Source of the DNA: DAOMOP01 sp035444405
Lineage (GTDB): Bacteria; Pseudomonadota; Gammaproteobacteria; Burkholderiales; Rhodocyclaceae
Assembly: GCA_035444405.1 (NCBI GenBank)
Contig: DAOMOP010000156.1
Span: 1-9,843 of the forward strand
DNA length: 9,843 nt
Direction: 5' to 3'
Under the pieces are notes generated by a model. The model had not been told where the DNA came from and searched no databases. It was given only the letters and a program-made list of their open reading frames with translations. The position numbers and the translations under genes are program-made. This document shows, piece after piece, positions 1 to 6,628 of this stretch (positions are counted from its first letter, which is position 1; each line of letters opens with the position of its first letter).

Positions 1-2001
1 GTGCGCGAGGCGGGCAAGACGCTCGCCGACGCGCTCGCCGAGATACGCGAGGCGGTCGATTTCTGCCGCTACTACGCCCAGCGCGCCGAGCACGACTTCG
101 GCCAGCCGCTGCGCCTGCGCGTGCCGGCGGCGGCCGGGCGCGAGGCACGCCTGAGCGGCGGCGGCGTGTTCTGCTGCATCAGCCCGTGGAACTTCCCGCT
201 GGCGATCTTCACCGGCCAGATCACCGCGGCGCTCGCGGCCGGCAACGCGGTCGTCGCCAAGCCCGCCGAGCAGACCCCGCTGATCGCCGCGGCCGGCGTG
301 CGCCTGATGCACCGCGCCGGCATTCCGCCGGAAGTGCTGCATCTGCTGCCCGGCGACGGCGCGCGCGTGGGCGGTGCGCTCATCGCCGATGCGCGCGTGA
401 CCGGCGTGTGCTTCACCGGTTCGACCGAAGTCGCGCAGCTCATCAACCGCACGCTGGCGCGCCGCGACGGCGCGCTGCATCCGCTGATCGCCGAGACCGG
501 CGGTCTGAATGCGATGATCGTCGACTCGAGCGCGCTGCCCGAGCAGGTCGCCCGCGACGTCGTGACCTCCGCCTTCCAGAGCGCCGGACAGCGCTGCTCG
601 GCGCTGCGCGTGCTGTTCGTGCAGCAGGACGTCGCCGACAAGATGCTGACGATGATCCGTGGCGCGATGGAAGAGCTCGACGTCGGCGATCCGGCCCTGC
701 TCGCGACCGACATCGGGCCGGTCATCGACGACGAGGCGCGCGAGATGCTCGAGCGCCACATCAAGCGCATGCGCGGCGAGGCGAAGCTGCTCAAGCAGGT
801 CAAGCCCGGTGCGCGCAGCGGCAACGGCACCTTCGTCGGTCCGGTCGCGTTCGAGCTCGACGGCCTGTCACGTCTCGAGCGCGAGGTGTTCGGCCCGGTA
901 CTGCACGTGATCCGCTTTCCGGGCGACCGCCTCGGCGAGGTCGTCGATGCGATCAACGCGACCGGCTACGGGCTCACGCACGGCATCCACACGCGCGTCG
1001 ACGAGACGCGCGATTTCATCCTCGCGCGCGTGCGCGCCGGCAACACGTATGTGAACCGCAACCAGATCGGCGCCGTCGTCGGCGTGCAGCCGTTCGGCGG
1101 CGAAGGCCTGTCCGGTACCGGCCCGAAGGCCGGCGGCCCGCACTACCTGCCGCGCTTCGCCAGTGAGAGCGTCACGGCCACCGACACCACGGCCACGGAT
1201 GCGAGTGCCGCCTCGCAGGTACACGCGCCCGGGGCGATCGGACTCGCACGCGACGCCCTCGTGCGCGCCCTTGACGACGCCCGACGCACCGCCGATGAGT
1301 GGGCAATGCAGGCACCCGAGGCCCGTGCCGCCGTACTGGAGAAGGCCGCCGCGGCGCTCGAGGCTTCGCACGAGGCGCTCGGCCGCCTCGATGCCGGCGG
1401 CATCGAGGCGATCGGCGATGCGGCCGCGGCGCTGCGCTTTTACGCCGCGCAGGCCGAGGTCGCGCTCGCCGAGCCGCTCGCGCTGCCCGGCCCGACGGGC
1501 GAGCGCAACGAGCTGCGCCACCCGCCGCGCGGCGTCATCGCCTGCATCGCCGCCGCCGGCAGCGGCGTCGTCGCCCTGGCCGCCCAGTCCGGCGCGGCGC
1601 TGGCGGCCGGCAACGCGGTGGTGCTGTGGCACGAGGAAGCGCGCATCGCGCTCGAGCTGCAGCGCCTGCTGCACGCGGCCGGCGTGCCGGCCGGCGCACT
1701 TGGCCTGCTGCCGGAGGGCACCGATGCGAACCTGGAGGATCTCGTCCGGGATGCGCGCGTCGACGCGATCGCGCTGGCCGGACCGCACGCACTCGCGAAG
1801 GCGATCAACCGCACGCTTGCCGAGTGCGACGGCCCGATCCGCACATTGATCCCGTTCGCGCTCGACGCCCATGCGGGCGGCGCACCGGGCTGCCCGCTCG
1901 CCGGCAGCCCCGGTTACCTGCACCGCTTCACGCTCGAACGCGCGGTCAGCATCGACACGACGGCCTCGGGCGGCAACGCGTCGCTATTCACGATCGAATA
2001 G
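1..2001 (+). CDS. putA: PutA, C-terminal part (P5C dehydrogenase plus pseudo-ALDH tail), 5'-truncated by window edge
   Basis: Proline utilisation protein. The visible part oxidises glutamate semialdehyde (hydrolysed P5C) to glutamate with NAD+; the proline dehydrogenase half lies left of the window. The gtg at base 1 is probably an internal valine (the family reads VREAGKT here), not a start. The P5CDH signature runs in order: SPWNFPLAIF near residue 61, Glu165 in AETGGLNAM, catalytic Cys199 in SAGQRCSALR, EVFGPVLHV near residue 295 and PFGGEGLSGTGPKAGGP near residue 365. A C-terminal domain of about 280 residues follows. It resembles the N-terminal part of the P5CDH domain (FYAAQAE, AALAAGNAVV, INRTLA recur) but has no catalytic cysteine, and it ends in the hallmark SIDTTASGGNASL. 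This matches the long PutA type, whose C-terminal ALDH-like domain is reported to help seal the aldehyde channel. The tail looks somewhat longer than in E. coli PutA. The gene is convergent with the DUF3617-like gene. Confidence 0.95.
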   Translation: MREAGKTLADALAEIREAVDFCRYYAQRAEHDFGQPLRLRVPAAAGREARLSGGGVFCCISPWNFPLAIFTGQITAALAAGNAVVAKPAEQTPLIAAAGVRLMHRAGIPPEVLHLLPGDGARVGGALIADARVTGVCFTGSTEVAQLINRTLARRDGALHPLIAETGGLNAMIVDSSALPEQVARDVVTSAFQSAGQRCSALRVLFVQQDVADKMLTMIRGAMEELDVGDPALLATDIGPVIDDEAREMLERHIKRMRGEAKLLKQVKPGARSGNGTFVGPVAFELDGLSRLEREVFGPVLHVIRFPGDRLGEVVDAINATGYGLTHGIHTRVDETRDFILARVRAGNTYVNRNQIGAVVGVQPFGGEGLSGTGPKAGGPHYLPRFASESVTATDTTATDASAASQVHAPGAIGLARDALVRALDDARRTADEWAMQAPEARAAVLEKAAAALEASHEALGRLDAGGIEAIGDAAAALRFYAAQAEVALAEPLALPGPTGERNELRHPPRGVIACIAAAGSGVVALAAQSGAALAAGNAVVLWHEEARIALELQRLLHAAGVPAGALGLLPEGTDANLEDLVRDARVDAIALAGPHALAKAINRTLAECDGPIRTLIPFALDAHAGGAPGCPLAGSPGYLHRFTLERAVSIDTTASGGNASLFTIE

Positions 2002-2058
2002 CGGAGCCCGGTCTGCGCGGCGCCGACGAGACGGCCGCCGCCGCAGGCCGGACGGGGG

Positions 2059-2520
2059 TCAGCGCACCGGCGTCATGAACTCGCCGGGCGTGTGATGGGT
2101 CCGGCACGACGCCAGCCGCCGCCCCTCGAAGTCGGTCGTCAGCTGCGCAAGGCCGTCGAGCGGCGGCGAATACGTCGTCGTGACGACACCTTGCAGGTTG
2201 TACGCGAAGTCGCCCGAGAACCTCCCGCGCATCGTCGCGCGACTGCCCGCCACGCTGCACTCGGCCTCGAAATGCAGGTAGGCGCCGTCGCGGCGCCAGC
2301 CCGTGTGCTCGCAATCGGGCCGCTCGCCGGCGGGCAGCGCGAGCACATCGTCGACCTCGTCGCTCACGCAAACGTGGAAGTTGTGGGTGAGCCCATCCTT
2401 TTCGAGCAGCACCACGGTCATCTCCCACACCCCGGGCGTGCGCCGGGGCGCGGCATCGTCGGCGTGGACGGGCGCGCTGGGGATCAGGACGGCGAGGGCG
2501 AGGACGGCGATCGAGCGCAT
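2059..2520 (-). CDS. exported DUF3617-like protein
   Basis: A 153-residue protein of unknown function. It starts with a Sec-type signal peptide (MRSIAVLALAVLIPSAPVHA, cleavage likely after the AxA-like VHA near residue 20), so it is probably periplasmic. The mature part has the DUF3617 pattern: an opening GVWEMTV strand, cysteines near residues 50, 69 and 87, then a beta-rich run with GRFSGDFAYNLQGVVTTTY and a last cysteine before the C-terminus. The frame is open further upstream, but the ATG at 2520 is chosen because the signal peptide begins exactly there and the upstream translation looks non-coding. No clear Shine-Dalgarno is seen. It lies convergent to putA (57-bp gap) and divergent from glnA (202-bp gap), so it is probably a single-gene unit. 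The family call rests on pattern recognition, not a search. Confidence 0.75.
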   Translation of the reverse strand: MRSIAVLALAVLIPSAPVHADDAAPRRTPGVWEMTVVLLEKDGLTHNFHVCVSDEVDDVLALPAGERPDCEHTGWRRDGAYLHFEAECSVAGSRATMRGRFSGDFAYNLQGVVTTTYSPPLDGLAQLTTDFEGRRLASCRTHHTPGEFMTPVR

Positions 2521-2593
2521 GGCGGGACCCGGCAGGAGAGGCGACGCGCCAGCATAGCCGATCCGCCGAGCACCTGAAAAGTGGCCCCCCATC

Positions 2594-2667
2594 GCGCGCC
2601 GGTCGGCCGGCTTGATTTCCCGACCCCGATTGGCTACGAATTGAAAAATACCCACCCCGTGCGGGGT
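2594..2667 (+). promoter_or_regulatory. possible glnA promoter and leader hairpins
   Basis: A weak sigma-70-like candidate lies upstream of glnA: TTGATT starting at 2612, about 17 bases, then TACGAA near 2635. Downstream are two alternative pairings that share one arm. ACCCCG at 2654-2659 can pair with CGGGGT at 2662-2667 as a tight hairpin, and GACCCCG at 2622-2628 can pair with CGGGGTC at 2662-2668. On the minus strand the tight hairpin is followed by GGGTATTTTT, so it could instead act as a weak terminator in that direction. The promoter boxes match consensus poorly and are only a suggestion. Confidence 0.25.
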
Positions 2668-2722
2668 CTTCTCCCGATCGTGATGCCGGGCCAGCACCTC
2701 GCCTTTGCGGCAGGAGGTTGCG

Positions 2723-4147
2723 ATGAGTGCGAGCGATGTCATTCAACTTGCGCACGACAACGGCGTCGACATCGTCGATCTGCGCTTCATCGACCTGCCC
2801 GGCCTGTGGCAGCACTTCTCGATCCCGGTCGCCGGGCTCACCGAGGATCTGTTCGACGACGGCATCGGCTTCGACGGCTCGTCGATCCGCGGCTTCCAGA
2901 CCATCGACGAGTCGGACATGCTGCTCGTCCCCGACCCCGACTCGGCGGCGCTCGACCCGTTCACGAAAGTGCCGACACTCGCGCTGATCTGCAACATCCG
3001 CGACCCGATCACCGGCGAAGCCTACACGCGCGACGCGCGCTACGTCGCGCAGAAGGCCGAGCTGCATCTGAAGAGCAGCGGCATCGCCGACACCGTCTTT
3101 ATCGGCCCCGAGCTCGAGTTCTTCTTCTTCGACGAGATCCGCTTCGACCAGACCTTCAACTGCGGCTACTACCACATCGACTCGGAGGCCGGCTTCTGGA
3201 ACGCCGGCAAGCCCGGCACGCCCGAGCGCCCCAACCTCGGCTACAAGCCGCGCTACAAGCAGGGCTACTTCCCGACCCCGCCGATGGACAAGTTCCAGGA
3301 CATCCGCAGCGACATGGTGCTCGCGCTGCAGTCGGTCGGCATCACGGTCGAGGTGCACCACCACGAGGTCGCCACCGCCGGCCAGACCGAGATCGACATC
3401 CGCTTCGGCCCGCTCACCAAGACCGCCGACCGCGTGATGTGGTACAAGCACTGCGCGAAGAACACCGCGCTCAGGCACGGCAAGACCGCCACCTTCATGC
3501 CCAAGCCGATCTTCCAGGACAACGGCTCGGGCATGCACACGCACCAGTCGCTGTGGAAGGATGGCAAGAACCTGTTCTACGCGGCGGGCGGCTATGGCGA
3601 CGTCTCCGAGCTGTGCCTGCACTACATCGGCGGCATCCTGCGCCACGCGCCGGCGCTGTGCGCGCTGGTCGCGCCGACGACGAGCTCGTACCGGCGCCTG
3701 GTGCCCGGCTACGAGGCGCCGATCAACCTCGTCTACAGCCGCCGCAACCGCTCGGCCTGCGTGCGCATCCCGATGTACTCGCGCGCCGAGCACGCCAAGC
3801 GCATCGAGTTCCGCACCCCGGACGGCTCGTGCAATCCGTACCTCGCGTTCGCCGCGTGCCTGATGGCGGGCCTGGACGGCATCGAGAACCGCATCGAGCC
3901 GGGCGACCCGATCGACAAGAACCTCTACGACCTGCCGCCCGAGGTCGCGAAGACGGTGCGCCAGCTGCCCGGCTCGCTCGAGCAGGTGCTCGACGCGCTC
4001 GAGGCCGACCACGAGTTCCTGCTGCGCGGCGGCGTGTTCACGCCCGACCTGATCGAGGCGTGGCTCGCGTACAAGCGCGAGCACGAGGTCGACGCGATCC
4101 GGCTGCGCCCGCACCCGTGGGAGTTCGCGCTGTATTTCGACATCTGA
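2723..4147 (+). CDS. glnA: glutamine synthetase, type I
   Basis: ATP-dependent ligation of ammonia to glutamate in the cytoplasm; the main entry of ammonium into organic nitrogen. 474 residues, the normal length for a dodecameric GSI. The beta-grasp domain comes first, with FDGSSIRGF holding Asp51 (ammonium site). The catalytic domain has metal-ligand glutamates in GPELEFFFF (Glu130, Glu132), HHHEVATAGQTEID, NGSGMHTHQS (His272), GYEAPINLVYS (Glu331, the flap glutamate) and RNRSACVRIP. Tyr402 in KNLYDLPPE is the adenylylation site of GSI-beta, so control by GlnE is expected. The ATG at 2723 is supported by AGGAGG at 2712-2717 with a 5-base spacer; an in-frame TTG 18 bases upstream is rejected. 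GYKPRYKQGYFPTPP and the C-terminal HPWEFALYFDI vary from the enterobacterial sequence. No glnL/glnG follows, and no sigma-54 site of correct spacing precedes it. Confidence 0.97.
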   Translation: MSASDVIQLAHDNGVDIVDLRFIDLPGLWQHFSIPVAGLTEDLFDDGIGFDGSSIRGFQTIDESDMLLVPDPDSAALDPFTKVPTLALICNIRDPITGEAYTRDARYVAQKAELHLKSSGIADTVFIGPELEFFFFDEIRFDQTFNCGYYHIDSEAGFWNAGKPGTPERPNLGYKPRYKQGYFPTPPMDKFQDIRSDMVLALQSVGITVEVHHHEVATAGQTEIDIRFGPLTKTADRVMWYKHCAKNTALRHGKTATFMPKPIFQDNGSGMHTHQSLWKDGKNLFYAAGGYGDVSELCLHYIGGILRHAPALCALVAPTTSSYRRLVPGYEAPINLVYSRRNRSACVRIPMYSRAEHAKRIEFRTPDGSCNPYLAFAACLMAGLDGIENRIEPGDPIDKNLYDLPPEVAKTVRQLPGSLEQVLDALEADHEFLLRGGVFTPDLIEAWLAYKREHEVDAIRLRPHPWEFALYFDI

Positions 4148-4231
4148 GCCGCGTGCGGCGCACTACCGCGGACGCGCTGGGCGGCGCATGATCGACACCT
4201 CCGACCTCGATCCCTTGCAGGAGCAAGCACA

Positions 4232-4456
4232 TTGAACATTGAAGCAGCGATCAGGAAACATGAGCAGCAGGTGATGGCCTTGCCCAACGTGACCGGCATC
4301 GGCATCGGCATGAAGGGCAAGCGTCGCGTGATCAAGGTGTTCGTCACGCACAAGGTGCCGGCGGCCGAGCTCGCCCCCGGCGAACGGGTGCCCGAATCCC
4401 TCGACGGCTTCGCGACCGACGTCGAGGAAAGCGGCATCGTCATGGCGCAGACGTGA
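4232..4456 (+). CDS. free-standing copy of the NAL1-like protease N-terminal domain (74 aa)
   Basis: A small protein with no signal peptide or membrane segment. It starts at TTG, supported by AGGAG at 4219-4223 with an 8-base spacer; the second codon onward reads NIEAAIRKHEQQ. Its core (residues 19-70: NVTGIGIG, VFVTHKVP, ATDVEESG) aligns with residues 39-95 of the protease encoded 50 bp downstream (NVVGLAEG, VVLVTHKL, QTDVLAIG). The VTHK and TDV motifs are exactly 23 residues apart in both. In bacterial S1-like proteases of this type the same segment (KPNVVGVGIG ... TDVxxxG) precedes the catalytic domain. It is therefore a domain paralogue made as a separate chain. Whether it inhibits, folds or recruits the protease cannot be read from sequence. 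Same strand and tight spacing suggest co-transcription. Confidence 0.8.
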   Translation: MNIEAAIRKHEQQVMALPNVTGIGIGMKGKRRVIKVFVTHKVPAAELAPGERVPESLDGFATDVEESGIVMAQT

Positions 4457-4506
4457 GCGGGCGCGCCCCGCGCGAGACGTGCGCCGACAACAGGGAGGGC
4501 CGTGCA

Positions 4507-5562
4507 ATGGCCGGCAAGCAGGACGACAACAGCAAGATGACACTGTCCGCGAAAGCGCGCGAGGAAACCTGCAAGGCGCACGCGGCGGCCGTCGACGACT
4601 TCCTCGAGCAGCCGCCCGCGAACGTGGTCGGGCTGGCCGAGGGGATCAAGTGGAAGAACGGCAAGCCGACCGGCGAACCGGCACTGGTGGTGCTCGTCAC
4701 GCACAAGCTCGAGAAGGGCCTGGTCGACGCGAAGGATCTCGCGCCGGCCAAGCTCGGCGACATGCAGACCGACGTGCTCGCAATCGGTTTTCCGTTCGCC
4801 GGCAACGACACCCCGCCGGCCAGCGCCGGCATCCAGGCGCTGACCCGTCGCATGCGACCGGTACAGGGCGGGTACAGTATCGGCCACAAGGACATCACCG
4901 CCGGCACCATCGCGACCTGCGTCTACGACATCCTGCCGGGCGGCACGGTGAGCCCGCCGGCCCACGGCACCGGCATTCCGGCGAAGTACTACATCCTCAG
5001 CAACAACCACGTGCTCGCGAACAGCAACGCCGCCTCGCCGGGCGACGCCGTGCTGCAGCCCGGACCGTTCGACGGCGGCCGCGACCCGCTCGACCGCATC
5101 GCGACGCTCGAGCGCTTCATCCCGATCACGCTCAGTCCGCCGACGCCGCTCGCCCGGCACAACAACCTCGTCGATGCGGCGCTCGCGCTCGGCGATTTCG
5201 ACGACCTGAACCGGCTGATCTACTGGAACGGTCACGTCCGCGGCTGGCGGCGCAAGACCAACGTCACGGTCGGCACGCTGGTCAAGAAGACCGGCCGCAC
5301 CACGCACTTCACGAGCGGACGCATCACCGCGGTCAATGCGACGATAGACGTCGGCTTCGGCGGCGGACGCGTCGCGCGCTTCAGGGACCAGATCGTGGCG
5401 ACCAACATGTCCGCGGGCGGCGACTCCGGCTCGCTGGTGCTGACGCTCGACAACGTCGCGGTGGGCCTGCTGTTCGCCGGTTCACCGACCGCGATGATCG
5501 CCAACCAGATCGAGAACGTGCGCGCGCTGCTGCGCGTCGAGGTGGCCGAGCAGATCCTGTGA
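4507..5562 (+). CDS. chymotrypsin-fold (S1-like) serine protease, NAL1-like bacterial family
   Basis: A 351-residue predicted serine endopeptidase. Residues 1-95 are a helical lead plus the small alpha/beta domain that also occurs alone in the upstream gene. GGYSIGHKDITAGTIA (near residues 121-136) opens the trypsin-like domain. The catalytic triad can be read as His168 in SNNHVLAN, Asp223 in NLVDAALA and Ser307 in SAGGDSGSL, all in canonical order with the oxyanion glycines. QPGPFDGG after the His motif is typical of this family, whose plant relative is NARROW LEAF 1. The ATG at 4507 has GGAGGG at 4494-4499 with a 7-base spacer; the frame is open to 4453 but without a better start. There is no signal peptide and no transmembrane stretch, so it appears cytoplasmic, or exported by a route not visible here. 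Substrate unknown. Confidence 0.85.
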   Translation: MAGKQDDNSKMTLSAKAREETCKAHAAAVDDFLEQPPANVVGLAEGIKWKNGKPTGEPALVVLVTHKLEKGLVDAKDLAPAKLGDMQTDVLAIGFPFAGNDTPPASAGIQALTRRMRPVQGGYSIGHKDITAGTIATCVYDILPGGTVSPPAHGTGIPAKYYILSNNHVLANSNAASPGDAVLQPGPFDGGRDPLDRIATLERFIPITLSPPTPLARHNNLVDAALALGDFDDLNRLIYWNGHVRGWRRKTNVTVGTLVKKTGRTTHFTSGRITAVNATIDVGFGGGRVARFRDQIVATNMSAGGDSGSLVLTLDNVAVGLLFAGSPTAMIANQIENVRALLRVEVAEQIL

Positions 5563-5578
5563 GCCGCCGCGCGGCGCC

Positions 5579-5626
5579 GCGCGACACGCGTTGCAGGGCG
5601 CGTCGCGCAGGCCGGCGTGCGCCGGC
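5579..5626. terminator. GC-rich hairpins between convergent genes, possible terminator
   Basis: Two back-to-back inverted repeats fill the 74-bp gap between the protease stop and the HiPIP stop. GCGCGAC (5579-5585) pairs with GTCGCGC (5602-5608), with three further inner pairs past one mismatch. GCCGGC (5611-5616) pairs with GCCGGC (5621-5626) around a GTGC loop. The position between converging genes suits a bidirectional terminator, but no T-run follows on either strand, so a canonical Rho-independent terminator is not shown. Confidence 0.3.
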
Positions 5627-5636
5627 GCATGCCCGC

Positions 5637-5981
5637 TCAGGCCTGTTTCGCCCACAGCGTGCACCAGCCGTTCGGGCTCACCTGACCGTCGACGACCCTG
5701 CAGGTGTTCGATTCGGCGACGAAGTGCTGGCAGTTGCCGCATTGTTCGTCGCCGTTCGGCGAACCCTGATACTTCGCTTCGGCCTGGCTCACTTTGCCGG
5801 TCGCACCGTCGTTCGATGTATCGGCGGGCGCGGACGGCGCATCGGCGGGCGGCGCCGACGGCGCACGCGCCTGTTCGGCCCGCTCGCCCTTGCAGCCGAG
5901 CAGCATCGGCATGCCGAGGGCACAGCCGGTAACGAGTGCGCCGCGCAGCAGCACGCGGCGACGGGGATCATGAGTGCTCAT
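5637..5981 (-). CDS. high-potential iron-sulfur protein (HiPIP), Tat-exported
   Basis: Small periplasmic electron carrier with one [4Fe-4S] cluster cycling 3+/2+. 114 residues. The N-terminus carries a twin-arginine signal (DPRRRVLLRGALV, then a hydrophobic stretch to about residue 29), as expected for HiPIPs, which fold with their cofactor before export. The cluster ligands are Cys81 and Cys84 (CGNC), Cys94 (NTC) and Cys107 (GWC), spaced as in the family, with the typical VVDGQVSPNGWCTLW ending and the conserved Tyr71. A Pro/Ala-rich linker (residues 38-60) separates signal and fold. The signal ends in MLLGC (Cys30), which resembles a lipobox, so membrane anchoring as a Tat lipoprotein is possible. 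The ATG at 5981 has GGAGG 8 bases upstream. It lies 96 bp downstream of the EF-hand gene on the same strand and is probably co-transcribed with it. Confidence 0.92.
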   Translation of the reverse strand: MSTHDPRRRVLLRGALVTGCALGMPMLLGCKGERAEQARAPSAPPADAPSAPADTSNDGATGKVSQAEAKYQGSPNGDEQCGNCQHFVAESNTCRVVDGQVSPNGWCTLWAKQA

Positions 5982-6032
5982 CGTTTCATCCTCCAACACT
6001 GAACGCGCGCGCGATGGCCCCGCACGCGTTGC

Positions 6033-6062
6033 GCCGGATCCGGCACGCGGCCGCCGGCCGCG
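6033..6062 (-). other. intercistronic palindromes between EF-hand and HiPIP genes
   Basis: Within the 96-bp gap, GCCGGATCCGGC (6033-6044) is a perfect 12-base palindrome. CGCGGCC (6046-6052), GCC, GGCCGCG (6056-6062) is a 7-bp stem with a 3-base loop, starting 15 bases after the EF-hand stop on the transcribed strand. Such a hairpin could protect or partly end the upstream transcript and so set the ratio of the two proteins. No T-run follows. GC-rich DNA produces such stems by chance, so the role is open. Confidence 0.3.
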
Positions 6063-6077
6063 CACCGCTGCGGCAAT

Positions 6078-6371
6078 TCAACCGGCCTGGCGGTCACGGG
6101 CCACCCACTCTGCGGGCGAGATGCGACCGTCGCCATCGCGGTCGATCCGGTCGAAGCCGGCGAGCACGTCGGGAACCTCGCCCGCCTCGTCACGATCGAT
6201 GCAGCCGTCCCGGTTGGCGTCGAGCGCGGCAAGCGCTTCGTCGGCTGCCTGGACCAGCAGCATCGTCGCGATATGACGCAATTCGACGGTCAGCAAACCT
6301 TCGGCGCCGGTGGTCGGCGGCAGCGTCAGCCCGACGGCGAGCACCGCCGCGCCAAGCGATTTGAATCTCAT
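6078..6371 (-). CDS. exported EF-hand calcium-binding protein
   Basis: A 97-residue protein with a Sec signal peptide (MRFKSLGAAVLAVGLTLPPT, probable cleavage near TGA-EG, residue 23). Two canonical 12-residue EF-hand loops follow, 26 residues apart: residues 51-62 (Asp51, Asn53, Asp55, Asp59, Glu62) and 77-88 (Asp77, Asp79, Asp81, Ser85, Glu88). Both keep the Gly at loop position 6, Ile at 8 and bidentate Glu at 12, so both should bind calcium. It is therefore a small periplasmic calmodulin-like protein; a partner is not evident. The ATG at 6371 is chosen because the signal peptide begins there and AGGAG lies 5 bases upstream. An in-frame ATG at 6443 would lie upstream of the predicted transcription start. 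It is the first gene behind a sigma-54 promoter match and heads a probable unit with HiPIP. Confidence 0.88.
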   Translation of the reverse strand: MRFKSLGAAVLAVGLTLPPTTGAEGLLTVELRHIATMLLVQAADEALAALDANRDGCIDRDEAGEVPDVLAGFDRIDRDGDGRISPAEWVARDRQAG

Positions 6372-6426
6372 CGCATCTCCTGTCGTTCGACCGAAGCGCC
6401 TCCGAAGGTCGGCGGCCCTGTCGACG

Positions 6427-6442
6427 CGCAAGGAGCATGCCA
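6427..6442 (-). promoter_or_regulatory. sigma-54 (-24/-12) promoter for the EF-hand/HiPIP unit
   Basis: On the minus strand, reading from 6442 to 6427, the sequence is TGGCATGCTCCTTGCG. This fits the RpoN consensus TGGCAYR-N4-TTGCW with the invariant GG and GC at exact spacing; only the last W is G. The predicted transcription start is near 6416, giving a leader of about 45 bases before the ATG at 6371, with the AGGAG site inside it. The divergent operon encodes an NtrC-family activator, the class sigma-54 promoters require. A repeat GCCATTG/CAATGGC (6439-6445 and 6466-6472) overlaps its -24 side. Confidence 0.72.
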
Positions 6443-6628
6443 TTGCGGTACTGTTCCCGTCGGATCAATGGCTTAGCGGCCAATACCAGGCTCGCGACAC
6501 GGCAACGCGGTGCGCCGGCGAACCCGGGTGTCGCCATCGCACGACAGCCGGCGGGGATGGAACGGGATCTCCTCGCGCCCGATCGCACCGGAACGGCGCT
6601 GCGCCGCTGTCATCGCGGCGCCGCTCAA

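Noticed and set aside
1..3. GTG at base 1 as a gene start
   Set aside because: PutA homologues continue upstream and read VREAGKT internally; the window edge simply falls on this codon.
2631..2647. Sigma-54 promoter upstream of glnA (TGGCTACGAATTGA)
   Set aside because: The GG to G-A distance is one base too short and the -12 C is missing; spacing between -24 and -12 is strict.
4148..4159. Hairpin GCCGC-GT-GCGGC directly after the glnA stop as terminator
   Set aside because: Short stem, two-base loop and no T-run; only 84 bp separate glnA from the next gene, so read-through is possible.
2581..4191. 536-residue open frame overlapping glnA on the same strand
   Set aside because: It is an off-frame reading of glnA, Arg/His/Pro-rich, caused by high GC at third positions.
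1988..5307. Long minus-strand open frames opposite glnA and the protease
   Set aside because: Antisense shadows of GC-rich codons; the plus-strand frames carry complete catalytic motifs and ribosome sites.
6372..6443. Upstream ATG at 6443 as start of the EF-hand protein
   Set aside because: It would precede the signal peptide with a charged 24-residue extension and lies upstream of the predicted transcription start; the ATG at 6371 has AGGAG at proper distance.
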